This document shows positions 1 to 13,086 of a stretch of DNA of 64,000 nt, one piece after another. The stretch's first letter is position 1. Every line of letters begins with the position of its first letter. The notes beneath the pieces were generated by a model that was not told the DNA's origin, did no database searches, and saw only the letters and a program-made list of their open reading frames with translations. Position numbers and translations under genes: made by a program. The stretch comes from Pristionchus mayeri (Eukaryota > Nematoda > Chromadorea > Rhabditida > Neodiplogasteridae): the NCBI GenBank assembly GCA_036245805.1, contig BTRK01000005.1, positions 18,018,984 through 18,082,983 of the forward strand. Reading direction: 5' to 3'.

Positions 1-115
1 AATAAACAAAAATGCTAAAAATCAATAATAGCCTCAAGGGAAAGCAGGAAATGATCCGCGCTCTCTCACTTTTGCATACTCTCTCGTACACGCGACCAGA
101 TCAGGGTCAGATCAG

Positions 116-3100
116 GGTTTCATCCTCGTCCGATAACTTTAAGAAGTTATCTCCCTCTTCAGCTCCTCCAGTCAAACGTGGTCGTGGCCGTCCTCCCGGC
201 AGTGGTCGCCACCAGCAACTCCTCGACGGAGTGCCCAAGGTTTTATTTATTTACTGACTGTTACTATTCCAATTTATAGGAAGAGGACGAGGACTACGCG
301 CCGCCGCGATCGGCCGTAACCTCGCCGTCTCGTGGGAGAAGGGCAGCTGCGCCTGCTGCTGCACCCCAGCCAGTTGCATTCCACGAGCAGCCGATTCTCG
401 AATCACAAGATGACCACGAGCAGCAGATGCAGCAGGGAGAGGAAGACATGCAGGTGAGGGAGAGGTGCTACACATTGCACCCACTGGCTACGATCTACCC
501 ATGGACAATTGCCATTCAATTTTTTTTCTATTTCATTCCATTGGAATCACGATAGGACATTACGTAGAATGGCGTAATCATTGTCTCCAATTCGAATTAT
601 TTAAACGTAAATAGCGCCAGTGAATGTGCTAAAACCAGATGTTAAATTTCTTGTTTATTCAGGAAGAGATGGTGGAAATGCAAGAGGACGTGCCTCCTCC
701 CTCACTGGATCTGTGTGGTCGACCGGACAGCGAGGAGTACATGGGAGGATCGAGATCGGGCCATCTGCTGGGAGCAGCTCTCGCGAGGAACAGAGGAAGA
801 CCCATCAATTCGACTACCAGGAAGATCTAGTGAGTGAGGGGGGGATGGAGTCGGTAGAGTGATGCACCCTACATTCATACGGGCATTTCTGATCAAATGT
901 GGTCAGGTTTCGGTGTGAAAGTGATGGTAATGTGTGTGCATGAGTTGACCTACAGTGGGCGATCGATAATTGTCCCTCTTGCAGTTCGCAGAAGCGTTCT
1001 GAAGCGGGTCGTGACGCGGAGGCTGACTCATCTGCAGCCATGATCGACCAGTCGATGATGGAGGAAGAACTGATGGAGGAGGATAGCATGATGGACTCTC
1101 GATCTGACAGAGGTGCCGTACATCCGGGGTAAAGACATCACTCGATTGATCACTTTTCAGGCCTCGGGCACAATTCGTACAATCGCCACCGCGAGTCGCA
1201 TCGCTACCTCTTCAACCCTGATATCCTGTCTGACTTTGTGAGTCTTCTCGATTCATTAATATATAGACTGCTCTCCGTTATCTGAAAACCATTCTTAGTT
1301 GTATACAGCGTTGTGTTCTCTTTTTATTAATAAAATAATATGCAGACTCCAAAGGAGTAACGGTTACTGATTCCATCGTTGATCTCTCACCTCTTTTCAG
1401 TACGAGCCAGACATGATAGTGACGGAGATGGGAGACAAATTCCTGAAGGCTCGCGAGGGGACTCTGCCTTCCCTGCTAAAGAGAGAGATGATCCTTTCCC
1501 TCATCGTCAACGACACTGAGAGGGCGTCAGTTCAATTCTTTAGTTGGTTGGCCAAAGCAGGAGAAGAAGAAATTCACATAACCTCATTCGAGTTGTTGTC
1601 GTAGTCTGATCTTTGGTCTTTGCAGTGAATCGAACGACTGGGTGAACGCGCATCCGCCCGCCATCCCTCCACTCACGAACAGTGTCAGTTTTTAAGGGGA
1701 ATACGGAGATAATGAGGGGGGGGGGCTGACATATTAGAAGTACATCACGTGTTTCTAAATACCTACACCATGTTTTTTTTGTTGTTTTTTTCATATTGTT
1801 AGATTGTGATGCTTTTAGAGCGGAAAGTAGTATACCTCATTTTCTTCAGGTGGCCACTTACATCTGTTTCGTGGATACGAAGTCAATCGAGGACGCGAAG
1901 CTGCTGACGACCGATGGACTCTCGCCCTGGAGCTCGTCCCGTGAGTGGAGGGGGGGGGGAAGGGATGGGAAGGAGGCTCATTTCAGAAATTTCTTTTTGC
2001 TGTTTGGTGGAGGAATATAAGGATGATTGTCATTGGAATATGCATTGTTGTTTGAGTACTCAACGGGAATAGATCAGGAACAAACTTCTTAGTTTATTAG
2101 AAGGAGAGATTCAAAGCAATTATAAATTAAGTTAATTTTGATGTTGTATTAGTTTTTGTGTTGCATGCCTTGCTGAATTCTTCGAGACTTGTATATTTTT
2201 TTAACGAAAATCAGCCAAGAGCTCTCTCAATCACTTGTCCGTTGCAGATCCGATAGCGCACGCGAACATGACGCCCACGAGGCCGAAGGTGCGCAAGTGG
2301 GCAGTCTACATGAGAGGTGAGTAGATTGATCTTTGATCTTTGCATCTTCATCGTTGATCTCTCTCTCTCTCTTCCAGGCGGAGAGTACTGCATCTCGGGC
2401 GAAGACTGGCGCATGTCCCTCTACGTGCTCGTCGAGTACTCGGCTCTTCTGCCCCGTCTCCCACGCCTCAGAAAGAGGGTTAGCAGATTATCGATTGGTC
2501 CTCTGACAGATACTGTATCTTGATCAGATATCATATTACTGTATTCCTTGTAGGTCTACTACATGACTCGGGATCGTACCTTGCTGGGGCTGGCGATGCT
2601 TATCTACGATTACATCGAGCCCGGACCTCCGCCCACCATCGTCTCCAATGGTATGAGTGTGGTGCCTGGTGTTGGTGCTGGTGCTCGTGGTGCGGTGTGC
2701 AGATCGCGAACTGCCACCCCACCGACTCCCGGAGGTGGTGGTGCGTGGTGCACACCGCAGATTGAAGAACTACTAACCCAAGGCTGCGAGGATGGTGGTG
2801 GTGGAGAGACGTGCTATTCCCAGTTTGATTACTCCCTGCACCCACAACGTCTTTCTGTGCTCAGTTCGATCAATAGGGAGGGATATCCGCCCCTGCTGGG
2901 GACTGAGTATCGGGGAATACTGTAAGATAATGTAGATATTTGTAGTATTGATTGAGTATCTTCCCGCGCACACTTGTTACCACTCACTCTAGTCTCCGAT
3001 TTGACCTGAATCTTTGTAAAACCTTACTTGTATTTACATGCTGTTATTTTTGAGACTCACTTCATGTTATAGTTAACATTTACTGTGCTTATTTTGTTGA

Positions 3101-6100
3101 AGGCGCTACTGATTGTTAGACCGTAGTTTGTTTTGATAAATAGTTTTGCGCTGATCAAATTTTCCATACACTGGGAGGGCGTTGAGATATCAGGCGTCGT
3201 GTAGTGGGAGGTCTAGGGAGAAGGGAGTGCTGCGAATCCTTTAGAGTAGCGGTTTCTGACTACCCATTTATTGAATGATGATTGGTGGTTGTTATGTGGT
3301 CAGGATATGGATATGCAATTATATAAATTTTTAAAAGATACTGTAATATCCTAAATTACTGTAGTATCGATTTATGGATTCCTTTACAGGCAGCAGTCGA
3401 ATGTTCTCTCGGCAGCGTCTGGAGATGGTCCGCTTCACGGACGAGGAGGGCAACCGCAGTCTCCTCAACATTCCCGTCAGCGCGGTGAGTAATAATAATA
3501 ATAATTTACCATGTGTGACAGCACAGAGTTATAGAATGATTGCTACGGGAAATAAGGACATGATATTACGATGCCATAACTTGATGACAAAGGGAAAAAT
3601 GACAATAAATAAGTTTAAGAGAGAGCTAATTAGCAGTAATGAGAGTAAGCAATATTATGGATTGATTTTACTCTAAGTGAGAACAATTCACTATTTCTAG
3701 AGATGACAATATTATGAGGGATACAGTTCCACAAGGGAACTGCTCTATTGGCGAGAAAGGAATGGTAAAAAGTGGAAGTGGAACGGCGTTTACGTAATTG
3801 AAAAAGATTTGGGCGTCTAGGTCGAGGAGGTACTAGGTATAGGAATTCGGGACAGCCTATGTCAACATCTGCATGAATCACTTTATATATAAACACTAGG
3901 TCAATGATGGTACGTCGGTATTCTAGCGGTTCTAATTGAAAATAACGCATACGATCAGGATAAGGTCTACAGGCGATGCCACATTTAAGAAGTACGGATT
4001 TGGTGAACTTGCGCTGAACACACTCGATGCTACGAGATAAGTCTATACTCTGAGGGGACCAAAGTTCGGAGCAATATTCGAGTATAGGACGGACGTAAGT
4101 AACAAAGAGACGAGAATACAGTTGAGGATTTTTGGAGACAAAGGATCGCAGGATATATGAGCAACGAGAACGGGCCTTTGAGATCTTACTAGATATGTGT
4201 GCGCTGAACTCAAGTTTATTAGAGTATGTGACTCCTAGATCGGCGAACTGGGATACGGTAGGGAGAGAAGTGCCATTAAGAGTGAAGATAGAGGGGGGAT
4301 GTGATCTTCCAATTAGCATTGTTTCGGTCTTAGTGAGGGATACGGTAAGGCCCCAGTCCGATGACCACTTATATCTCAAGAGAGGATTGGAGAGAGGCAG
4401 GGTCAGAGTAAGACCAGAGTTTAACATCATCTGCGTAAAGAATAAAGTGTACATTAGGAGGAAGTAAGGAGGGCAGGTCACTGATGTACAGGGAGAAAAG
4501 AAGGGGTCCTAAAACAGAGCCTTGGGGAACTCCTGAGAGGGCAGGGAAAGAAGGAGAGGAAGAGGCATTGATGGGAGTATACGGTAGCGAGGCGCCGATC
4601 GATAACTGACTACTGTGTCCTCTCGTTGTAGCAGTAGCATGATCAGTTATCGAACTACAATCACCTTATTGTCCTTACTTCCGCTATATGATTGATCGTG
4701 AACTGGCATTTCCAATATGTTTACCGTAACCTCAGGAGCGTCCGCGCATTTCGATGACGTTGCTGGACCCGTCGGAGCTATACGATGACGACTTCTCCGA
4801 CGTCGACAACATGGACTTCGTGGGAGGAAACGGAGAGATGGAGGAGTACGACCCTCTGAATGGACCGGTGAGTGGAGGGAGAAGGGGAGGGGGAGAAGAG
4901 GGAGCATAGGTGACGAAGTGCACGGAAGAAACCACTGAGAAAATAGTGTGGGGGTTGATGTAAACTGGATCTTCCACGAGATTAAGGATGAAATTCCTTG
5001 TTTTGCAGTTCCTGGGCGATCTCGTGCAGTCGACCTCCCGCATGCCCGACAACTTCGTGAAGGTGGCCAAGGGCAACTGGACCAGTGACAAGAGTCTCCT
5101 ACTCAAGTATCTCATCAACGACCCCGGTTCAATGTGAGTACCACACCCTCATTAGTTATCGTAAACTGGATGATTACTGTATATGACTATCGATCGATAA
5201 CTTGCAGTCCGCCCTTCGCGATGAACTCTCACAAGCCGCAGCAACCGCCGCTGATCACCTCCACCGGCTGCTTTGCCTCCTTCCTCAAGGGATCCCAGGT
5301 ATACGATGGTTTATCGATTGGAAAATAAGTATTGATTAATTGTAGATAGTCAACCAGGCGACGATCAACGCCGACTCGCTCTCGCCCTGGACCAATTCTA
5401 GTGAGTTAGAGGGAATATTTGATATTTTCTTGAGTCGATGTTTTTTCATGAATAAAAATCGCCCTAACCATAAAAAAATGAGTAAACCCTGATTCAGGCA
5501 TGCGTCCGAAGACGCGCAAGTTGGCAGTGGAGCAGAACGAGAATGGCGAATACATCTTGTCGAGGAAGGACTGGTGAGTGACATCAGATGACCTACCTAG
5601 GAGTACTGTAGCACCTAATTCATATAATACTGCAATATCGATGGATTGCAGGCGCACTTCGAACATAGTGTTGATGGAGATGTGCACGACTCTGGCCAGA
5701 TGCCCCCGTCTGAGAAAGAGAGTGAGTGGGCAGACGGGAGAGAGGGGTCTGTAGAGGGGATCGATTACAAAAAATGCGATTAAAAATGGACTAAACTACT
5801 AAATATCTTCTGGAGGCTAGCTTAAACAATTAGTCATTGTAGTCTGAAAAAGAGGGTTTCATCATCTCAATATCGCCCTCTCACTCCCCTCACCCCTCCT
5901 CTCCCCTGCAGATCTACTACGTGATGCGCAATAACCTGACCATCCTCGGCTACGTTCTCTTCATGTATGAGTACACGAGTGAAGGAGAACCGCCCGAGGT
6001 CCAGCAGCACATCCGCACCACCGCATTCAAGTAAGCAACGTACGGTAGTTCGACAGGACAGATTTGTGATCACCCTGGATCATACACGAGATTACAATAT

Positions 6101-9100
6101 TATCAACTAGCCCGGTTGTCCCCCACCTTCGGCGGGTGGTCCTGTCCTAGATGAGTATCTAGGTTTCGAAATCACCGCTGACGAAACTTGTTGACGCGCG
6201 ATCTCTCCCTGCCCGTTTCGTAATCGTTTCGCAACCCGGTCATGCATGATCACACACACTGCGCTTTTAATATAGGTATAGATATATATCTATTTTCTAG
6301 AACCATCGGACGCGAAGGTCGTCCCGCCAAATACTACAGTGGAAGAATGGAGGGAAAGGTGAGAGCGGCGGAGCTTATAGTCTGGTTTCTAGAGGAATAC
6401 TAGAGTGTATTTTGGAATGTTCTCATTCATCAGATGGATGACGGGATGGAGGACATGCACATAGACGTGATGGAAGTGGGCGAGGAGGTCGAGGTGGATC
6501 TGATGGAGGACGAGGATCCGCCCGAGGAAATGGATATGATCGAGGACGACGGGGTACGGTCGACAACACCATTCATTCCAATCGATAACTGACTTTATTT
6601 ACTCAAATAAAGTGTGTTTTTTTCAGGTGGACATGGAGGACGATCAGTTCTACGAGAACGAACGCTACGGCGCAACCGATCCCAACCTTGAAGTGGTGCG
6701 GTATTCACTTTTTCTATTGTGGCGTATCCTGTGGTGCGCGAAGTACGGTAATCAATTGCGCCCTCTACAGTTCGAAGCCGCGGTTCGCTCGACGGTGATG
6801 GGCGACCGCTACATCGTGTCCCGCACTCGTCGTCTCATAGCGGACAAGAACCTCGTGCTCCGCTACTGCGTCAATGACATGCAGTTCGCGTGAGTTTTGC
6901 TGACGCATTTTATTTGAATCCCACCTCACGCGCTTTAGGTGTCAATACGATAACACTTGCAGGTACGAACGTGGCATCGTCCTCGCTAGCAAGCCCTTCA
7001 TGCCACCCGTCACGAGCACGGTGAGAGAGAGAGAGAGAGAGAGAGAGAGTTGTAGTTTGTATCTTGATCTGTGACCTCCTATCTTTTGCAGTGCGGCATC
7101 TACGTGTTCTTCGTGAGCGCGGAGAATGTGGAGCTGCGCCAGGTCAACAAGGACGGCCTCTCGCCCTGGAGCATCAGTGGTACGGTAGCCTTACTACGGT
7201 AGCATTAACTATCGACAACTGACTCCCAAACGGTTCTAATTGATAATGTTGCTACAGATCCGACGGAGTTGGGCGGGAAGCAGATGCGAACGAAGGTGAA
7301 GAAGTACGGACTGGAGCGGGATGCAGAGCCTGCGATGAAGGCGGAGGGAAGCAGTGAGTGTAGTCTGATCTTTGATCTCTGATCTCCGCCCTCGCAGTGC
7401 ACCACGACGGTCTCAAGGAGTTCCGAGTCGTTCCCGGCAAGGATTGGCATACATCCGAGGTACGGTTGAAATAGGGATGGGATTGCGATGAGGACTACGG
7501 TGGATTATCGATCGATTCCGCAGGTAGTGCTGGTGATGCTGCACTCGACTCTCCCTCGCTGTCCGAGACTGCAGAAGAAGGTGAGAGTAGATTTTCTAGG
7601 CTTCCATTTTTTAAAGAATTAATACTTTGTTAATCGATTTGACTGTATGGAGATCATAGGTCAAATACTTCGTGATTTTACACATTATGATATCGGCAAA
7701 AGTTGGAAGAACACGTCGACAAAAATGTATGAGTTAATCCGCGAGCGGAGCGAGCGAATTTTTTTTCTCGAAAATACGCCAAAAAGCACGTCCGCAAACG
7801 GGAATTTGCATATCGGCAAAAATGATCGGGCGAAACCTATTTGACCTATGATGGAGATCATAGGTGGGCGGTGGTTGAAGCTGGAAATCGAAAACCGGGG
7901 GTGTTTAGATTCAAAAGGGGGGGGGGGGTGAACGTAAATGATCGTTTTTGTGACAAAATTTTCCAAAAACCGGGGGTGTCCAATCCGAAAACCGGGGGTG
8001 TTTCACAGCTGGCTTCGATGATGCCCACCTATGATGGAGATGGTGGTTTCGAAATTATGTACCTTCAATTATTTTTTTATCATTCGGTTTTGAATTTTCC
8101 TGATGTTTAATTCATAGGCAACTAATTTTCTGCTTGGCAGGTGTTCTACGTGCTGGACACGGTGCAGCAGCAAGTGCTCGGCCACGTGATGATAATATAC
8201 GAGTACACGGAACCGGGCGAGCCTCCCAGACAGGCAGACAGAACGAGGAGAGTCATGAGGAGAAGGGAGGAGGTACGGAGGAAGAAGGAGGGGGGATGGA
8301 TGATAGCAAATACGGGATTGAAAGAAGCATACTGCACGGGTTGAATCTGATCTGATGGGCACGGCTGGCGGATCAGGTTGCAACGTTCTGTACGTCTAGA
8401 TATGACTTCTGGGGTGGTTGCAGATTTATACAGGATCATGATTAATGACTCATTGCAGTTCGAGATCGATAACATCGAGGACGATGGCGAGATTGACAAG
8501 GACAGCCCAGTAAGTGAAGGGTCTCAAACAGAATGAGCAGGGTTACTGTAGCAGTTGTAACCGTATCCTGTTTGCAGTTCGACTTCGCTGCCTCTGCTCC
8601 CTCTCGTGACCAGTGCATCTACGTGCCACTGATGGACCCCGCCTTCCTCATGGACAGAAACAGGCAGCTCCACTACTGCGTCAACCGAGGATACATGCTG
8701 TGAGTGCGGGGGATTGACGTGGATGGCGTGTTTTTGGGTTTGCATGAAGGCAATTGATTACAAAAAATTTCGTGAGTTGGGATACTTGTGAAACCTCAAT
8801 GACGAAGCAAATATAAATTGGGTTCCAATGCGTGTACATTGGGAAATTCGTGCATCATTAAAAATATTCCTTTGTTAAGGGAGCGTAATGGTCTGCTGAA
8901 CCACTCGGTGCCTCTGTTCCCTCCTCTGATCGGAGAGAAGGGAGACTTCGTCTTCTTCGTCTCCGGGGCTGACATGGACCCCCGCAATCTCACCTGTGAT
9001 GGAATGGCGCCATGGAGCGACTGTGAGTGATTACGGTAGATGCAGATATCGATTATATGTTGTACTAGTCGATGAATAACGGGAGAATAGTGTTACGGTA

Positions 9101-12100
9101 GCGATATATATTATTGATTGGCAATTGTCACTTGCAGCTCGTCTTCCGCAAGCGACCCGTCCCAAGTCGAGGAAGTTGCCAGTGGAGAAGTCGAGGGACG
9201 GAGTACTCAGGTACTTGTTTATACATATTCCTTCAATACATATTCCTTTTCTACCTTTTCGGCAACAATGATGCAACTTTTTCATGCGTAGTGTCGCTTG
9301 TAGACTTCGGAACGCAAATTTTGCTGTTTTGATTTAGCAGTTGTAAATGTCAGTTAATTTAGAAGAGTAGTTTATCTGATGCGTTTAATCAATCTTACAT
9401 GGTTGAGATACGTGGGTGGTACTCGCTGGGAGCAGACTGCCTACTTCCTCGTCGTCTACTATGCAGTGCTCCCGAGATGTCCCCGACTTAAGAAGCGGGT
9501 ACGGTAGCAGTGGGAATACTGTTCACGAGGATGTTATCGAATGCCGCTTTAGATTTGAATACTTCATTGCTTGTAAATATAATTAAAAGAAGAAAAATGA
9601 AGCATTTGTGAAATAAAATATTTGTTCAGATAATCTACGCGTGCAATTCGTCGAACGAGATCATTGGTAACATAATGATCATCTACAGCTACACTGAGGA
9701 TGGCGCCATCCCGGCGCAGGTGAGGGGTTACGGTAGAGGAAGGGCATAATTGTAGTTATGTGATTGGTACAGTTAGGTTTTTTTATTGTCCTAAAACAGG
9801 TCATTTTGTGGAATGGTGGTTTTCTGTTGATACCCACCTAGATTAAATAAATATGTTCGAATTTGTGCATCCATTACGCATCCGATTTTGGGTAATTGCT
9901 TTAAGATAATTCGTTCGCTTAATGATACCCAGAATTGGTTCGAAGAGAGTTTTATATTTTGTTGCCACCATCTCTGGCCTAAAGAACTAATCATTACAGG
10001 TTCCACACGGTAACGCGACTACGATGCAGCAGCCCTTCTACCGTATGCCTCCCTCGCTGCGAGACGAGGCCAAGCGACTTCTGCTCGACAAGAGGCCAGG
10101 TGAATACGATGTAGGCATACGGTATTCTCGGTTCCTGAATCAGGAATATGGCATGTAACAGATAGCTAATTGCGCTCCTCAGCAGGCGAAGTAGCGAACG
10201 TCCTCAACGATCGATCGCCCAGCGTCACTTCGAGAGCGGTACGGAGGTTATGAGGGTATTAAAGTAGTGGCAGGGAGAGTTACTGTAGAATTTGAATGGG
10301 ATATATTCGGGGGAAGTTACAAAGTGGTAATTTGCAGATCTACAACATCTCCAAGTCGATGCGACCTCCCTCGCACAGAAGGATGCACATGTTCAAGGAC
10401 GAGTTCATTGTACGGTGTTTTTTTGATTAGTCAGTTCTCGATTTGCGATCAAATACGGTATGTGCTAATTGTACTTCTCTGCAGCACCCGGAGTGGTACG
10501 ACGATGCGGAGGATCCAGCGAGATCTGCAGCTCGACTCATGGTGAGTTGTGTGGTGTGTGCGTGTTTGGTGCTGTGTGTACACCGAGTGCTCCGACGTAT
10601 CCTACTTCATCCAAAACGAATTATTTTTGCAGCACCCGCGTGGCCGAGACCCGAGCCGCGGGCATGGTCTGATGCCGCCGAATCCCGTGGATGGCAGCAT
10701 CGCTCCCGGACCAGGAGTGCATAAGGTGAGGGGGGAGGGAGATAGACAAGCTGTATGTGTGCTTTGCATTCACATTTTTTAAATGTTTGTTTATGTGAAA
10801 AGGAACGCATAACTTGCATTATTCAGCTTTGAAATTTGAGAATATGCAGAAAAAACAGTTCGAAGAAAAAATGCAGAAAAATTTGAAGTTGGAAGTTGAT
10901 TCCCTAATTTCGAATGATGATTATTCAGCCGCCGCCTCGATTCTCTGCTGCTGCAGACTCGCTACTGAGAAGGAAGAGAGCAGCAGGAGGAGACGAGTAC
11001 GATGGATTCGTGTATGATGTGAGTGGAGGGAAGGGAGAGGGAAGCGAATGCAAAGAATGGGGGGAAGACATTGTATTTATACGTGTACATGACGGTCCCT
11101 TGCTGCACAGTATAGGTGGATGGGCGTCGAAATGTCGTTGGTAGATTAAGCGAATGAAAACAGTTGCAACATAATTATGTTGGCTGTCTCCATTTGATTT
11201 TTTATTGTTCGACAAGCATAGCATGATGGTAAATGAGAGTAGTGTTGGTGCTGTATTTAATTGTCAATCGACTAATGTGACTCTTGGCAGGAGTCTGGTG
11301 AGCCGTACATCGACGTGGTGGCAGATGCATCCATCGAGGTCGGCCACTCGGAGGAAATCGCCAGCACGCCCTCATTCGGAATGAGAAGGGGAAGAGCAGG
11401 TACGGAAGGGAGAACAATAGAAGAAAAGGAAACAAGGCTGTTCGGTGGTAACTGGCTAATTGAAAACATATTGGGAACCTGTCCGCTGTAGCAAGTTAAG
11501 GTCATGAGAGTAATCGCCTTCACTGACTTATCGGTGGCATCCGGTGGCACTACATTGTCATATTTTACGAATCAATCTCAGGGATGGTTGGCCGTGGAAT
11601 GGGAGGAATGCAGCCTCGACACGTGGAGCAGAAGAGACGACAGAGGATCATGGAGTTCATCCAAGCACAGGTTCGCATCAATGCATATTATATGTGATTG
11701 AGCGCATACTCACAACTGGCTTTTTGTAAATAATTATTTTGTTGGGATTGTTGATGTTTGATGTATTTAAGGCGGGTCTCCAGGGCGAGGAGGACACGCT
11801 GGACTACCTGTGGAGGATGGTGGTGGAGAGGAACGAGAGGAAGGTGCTCGACAACATCAGAAGGGTAAGTGTCACCAGAGAGATTATGGTGGCAATACTG
11901 CCATCAATTATTGCGCACTATTTTATTGATTTTTTATAAATCTAAATATCTATTAATCGCAGGACTTTGGCGTGGAAATTGTGACGAACGACCAGTACGT
12001 GGAGGAGATGGGAGTGGAAGAAGGAGAAGAAGGACAAGTGGAGCACGAAGGAACTGTCGTCCACCACGATGCTGAGGTACGGTAGAGGGAGTGATCCATG

Positions 12101-12391
12101 GATCGAGGACTGACTTATTTGATGTTTTTCTCTGGTCGGACTCTATCGGTATTTGAGAGGGATACAGTAGAGAACGGATCGACAATAGGTGTGCTTGTAA
12201 CTGTGTCATTGTCATATGTGGGCGAAGACGTTCAGTAGATTGCGGATCGATAACTGACTTTCTTCTAGCCGACGGTGGAGGAGGAGGGAGTCGTCGGGGA
12301 GTCTGAGACGGTCGTCGTCGACGTGGGAGGAGGAGGAGAGGGAGTAGTCGAGGAGACGGTAGAAGAAGCCCCCGTTGATCCTAACGCATAG
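116..12391 (+). CDS. AT-hook protein with four tandem copies of a nematode-type domain (5' partial, ~46 exons)
   Basis: I could follow one open frame through about 46 exons; the stop TAG is at 12389-12391. The first exon seen (about 116-239) encodes an AT-hook ([12 protein letters not shown]), a minor-groove DNA-binding motif, so a nuclear role is likely. The start codon lies outside the window or is unresolved. Four copies of a ~180-residue unit follow, roughly at 1402-2651, 5009-6031, 6771-8275 and 8578-9719. Each has a DGLSPWS-like core, a basic linker (RPKxRK), an [14 protein letters not shown] segment and a closing (I/V)YYxxxxxxLGxxxxIYxYTExGxPP segment. Acidic linkers separate units, and a second AT-hook-like stretch ([13 protein letters not shown]) follows unit 2. 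The C-terminus is acidic and glycine/valine-rich. I do not recognise a named family; it may match a nematode domain of unknown function. Many introns begin gtacggtag. One intron holds an antisense LINE remnant and another a small repeat. A chromatin role is inference from the AT-hook. Confidence 0.8.
3690..4620 (-). mobile_element. Non-LTR retrotransposon (LINE) reverse-transcriptase remnant in an intron
   Basis: On the minus strand, the intron between the exons ending near 3484 and starting near 4734 holds the 3' part of a LINE reverse transcriptase. The motif [14 protein letters not shown] is readable near 4500-4560 and the catalytic YADD box near 4415-4437. They lie in a different frame from the long downstream open frame (3630-4481), which carries the C-terminal LGV..., [15 protein letters not shown] and CVQRKFT segments typical of CR1/Jockey-like elements. 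At least one frameshift therefore separates the catalytic core from the C-terminus, and the 5' part is missing. It is dead and antisense to its host gene. Confidence 0.85.
7021..7049. repeat. (GA)n microsatellite at a splice donor
   Basis: An uninterrupted GA run of about 14 units starts immediately at the 5' splice site of an intron of the four-repeat gene, so the donor GTGAGAGA is itself part of the repeat. Length change here could alter the donor context. Confidence 0.85.
7646..8042. repeat. MITE-like intronic repeat with inverted 'ACCTATGATnnnATCATAGGT' blocks
   Basis: Most of the intron between exons ending at 7580 and starting near 8142 is a repeat. It opens with GGAGATCATAGGTC and closes with GCCCACCTATGATGGAGAT, and a near-palindromic block of the same words lies inside at about 7845-7866. 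AAAACCGGGGGTGT occurs three times (about 7894, 7967 and 7987) and ATATCGGCAAAA twice. No coding potential was seen. A short non-autonomous DNA element is the likely explanation. Confidence 0.5.
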
Positions 12392-13086
12392 ATTTCCCCT
12401 TCCCTAAGTGTACCGGGTACACTGTACCCCTAGTCCTCCCCAACCTTTCGTTTGCTTATTACCGAAGACTCAAACGCAATATTGATCCTCCCCATCCAGA
12501 TAATACACAGTTACCGAAACCATTCAATTGTCGATTACATACGACTTTTTTCTTGTTAAGCAGTCTATTAGACATTTGTATCCCTTACTTTTTGATTTCT
12601 CGTTTGTAGTTCCTCCCTTATAATGTTCCCGAATCAGTATTAATTGATCTCTGATAGTTAGCTGTGTGAATTTTCTTATTTGCCAAGTAGAAATGATCAC
12701 TGTTCGCAAGCATTCTAACGTGCTGTAGTCTGCACCCCCCCCCCCCCTCCCCCACCTTACATACAACCTTACCTCGTGAGAAGTTTCACTCATTTATTTG
12801 TTAATAGTCCTTAGTGGTCCTCAATCTTCCGATGTTACTCTCTCAGATTTCCAATCTCGCATCTTATTGCTGATATAATCCTGGCTGATAAAGAAGCATT
12901 TCTTTACTCATCGTTGATAGCAATTTGATAATTGAGAATGATAGTTATTGGACTCCCCTCCAATCTCCTTGCTCGTATCGAGGAAGAGCGGCGATTCTGG
13001 AGGATTTTAAGACATGAAGAATATTTAATTGGTCTCATTCTAGAGTAATCAGTCTAGAAATTCTTGTGATTTGGAAATATTGTTGC
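12392..13086. other. 3' UTR and intergenic DNA between convergent genes
   Basis: This separates the stop of the + strand four-repeat gene from the stop of the - strand membrane-protein gene. It is AT-rich with a poly-C run near 12727-12738. I see no coding exon; it should hold the 3' UTRs of both converging genes. Confidence 0.6.
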
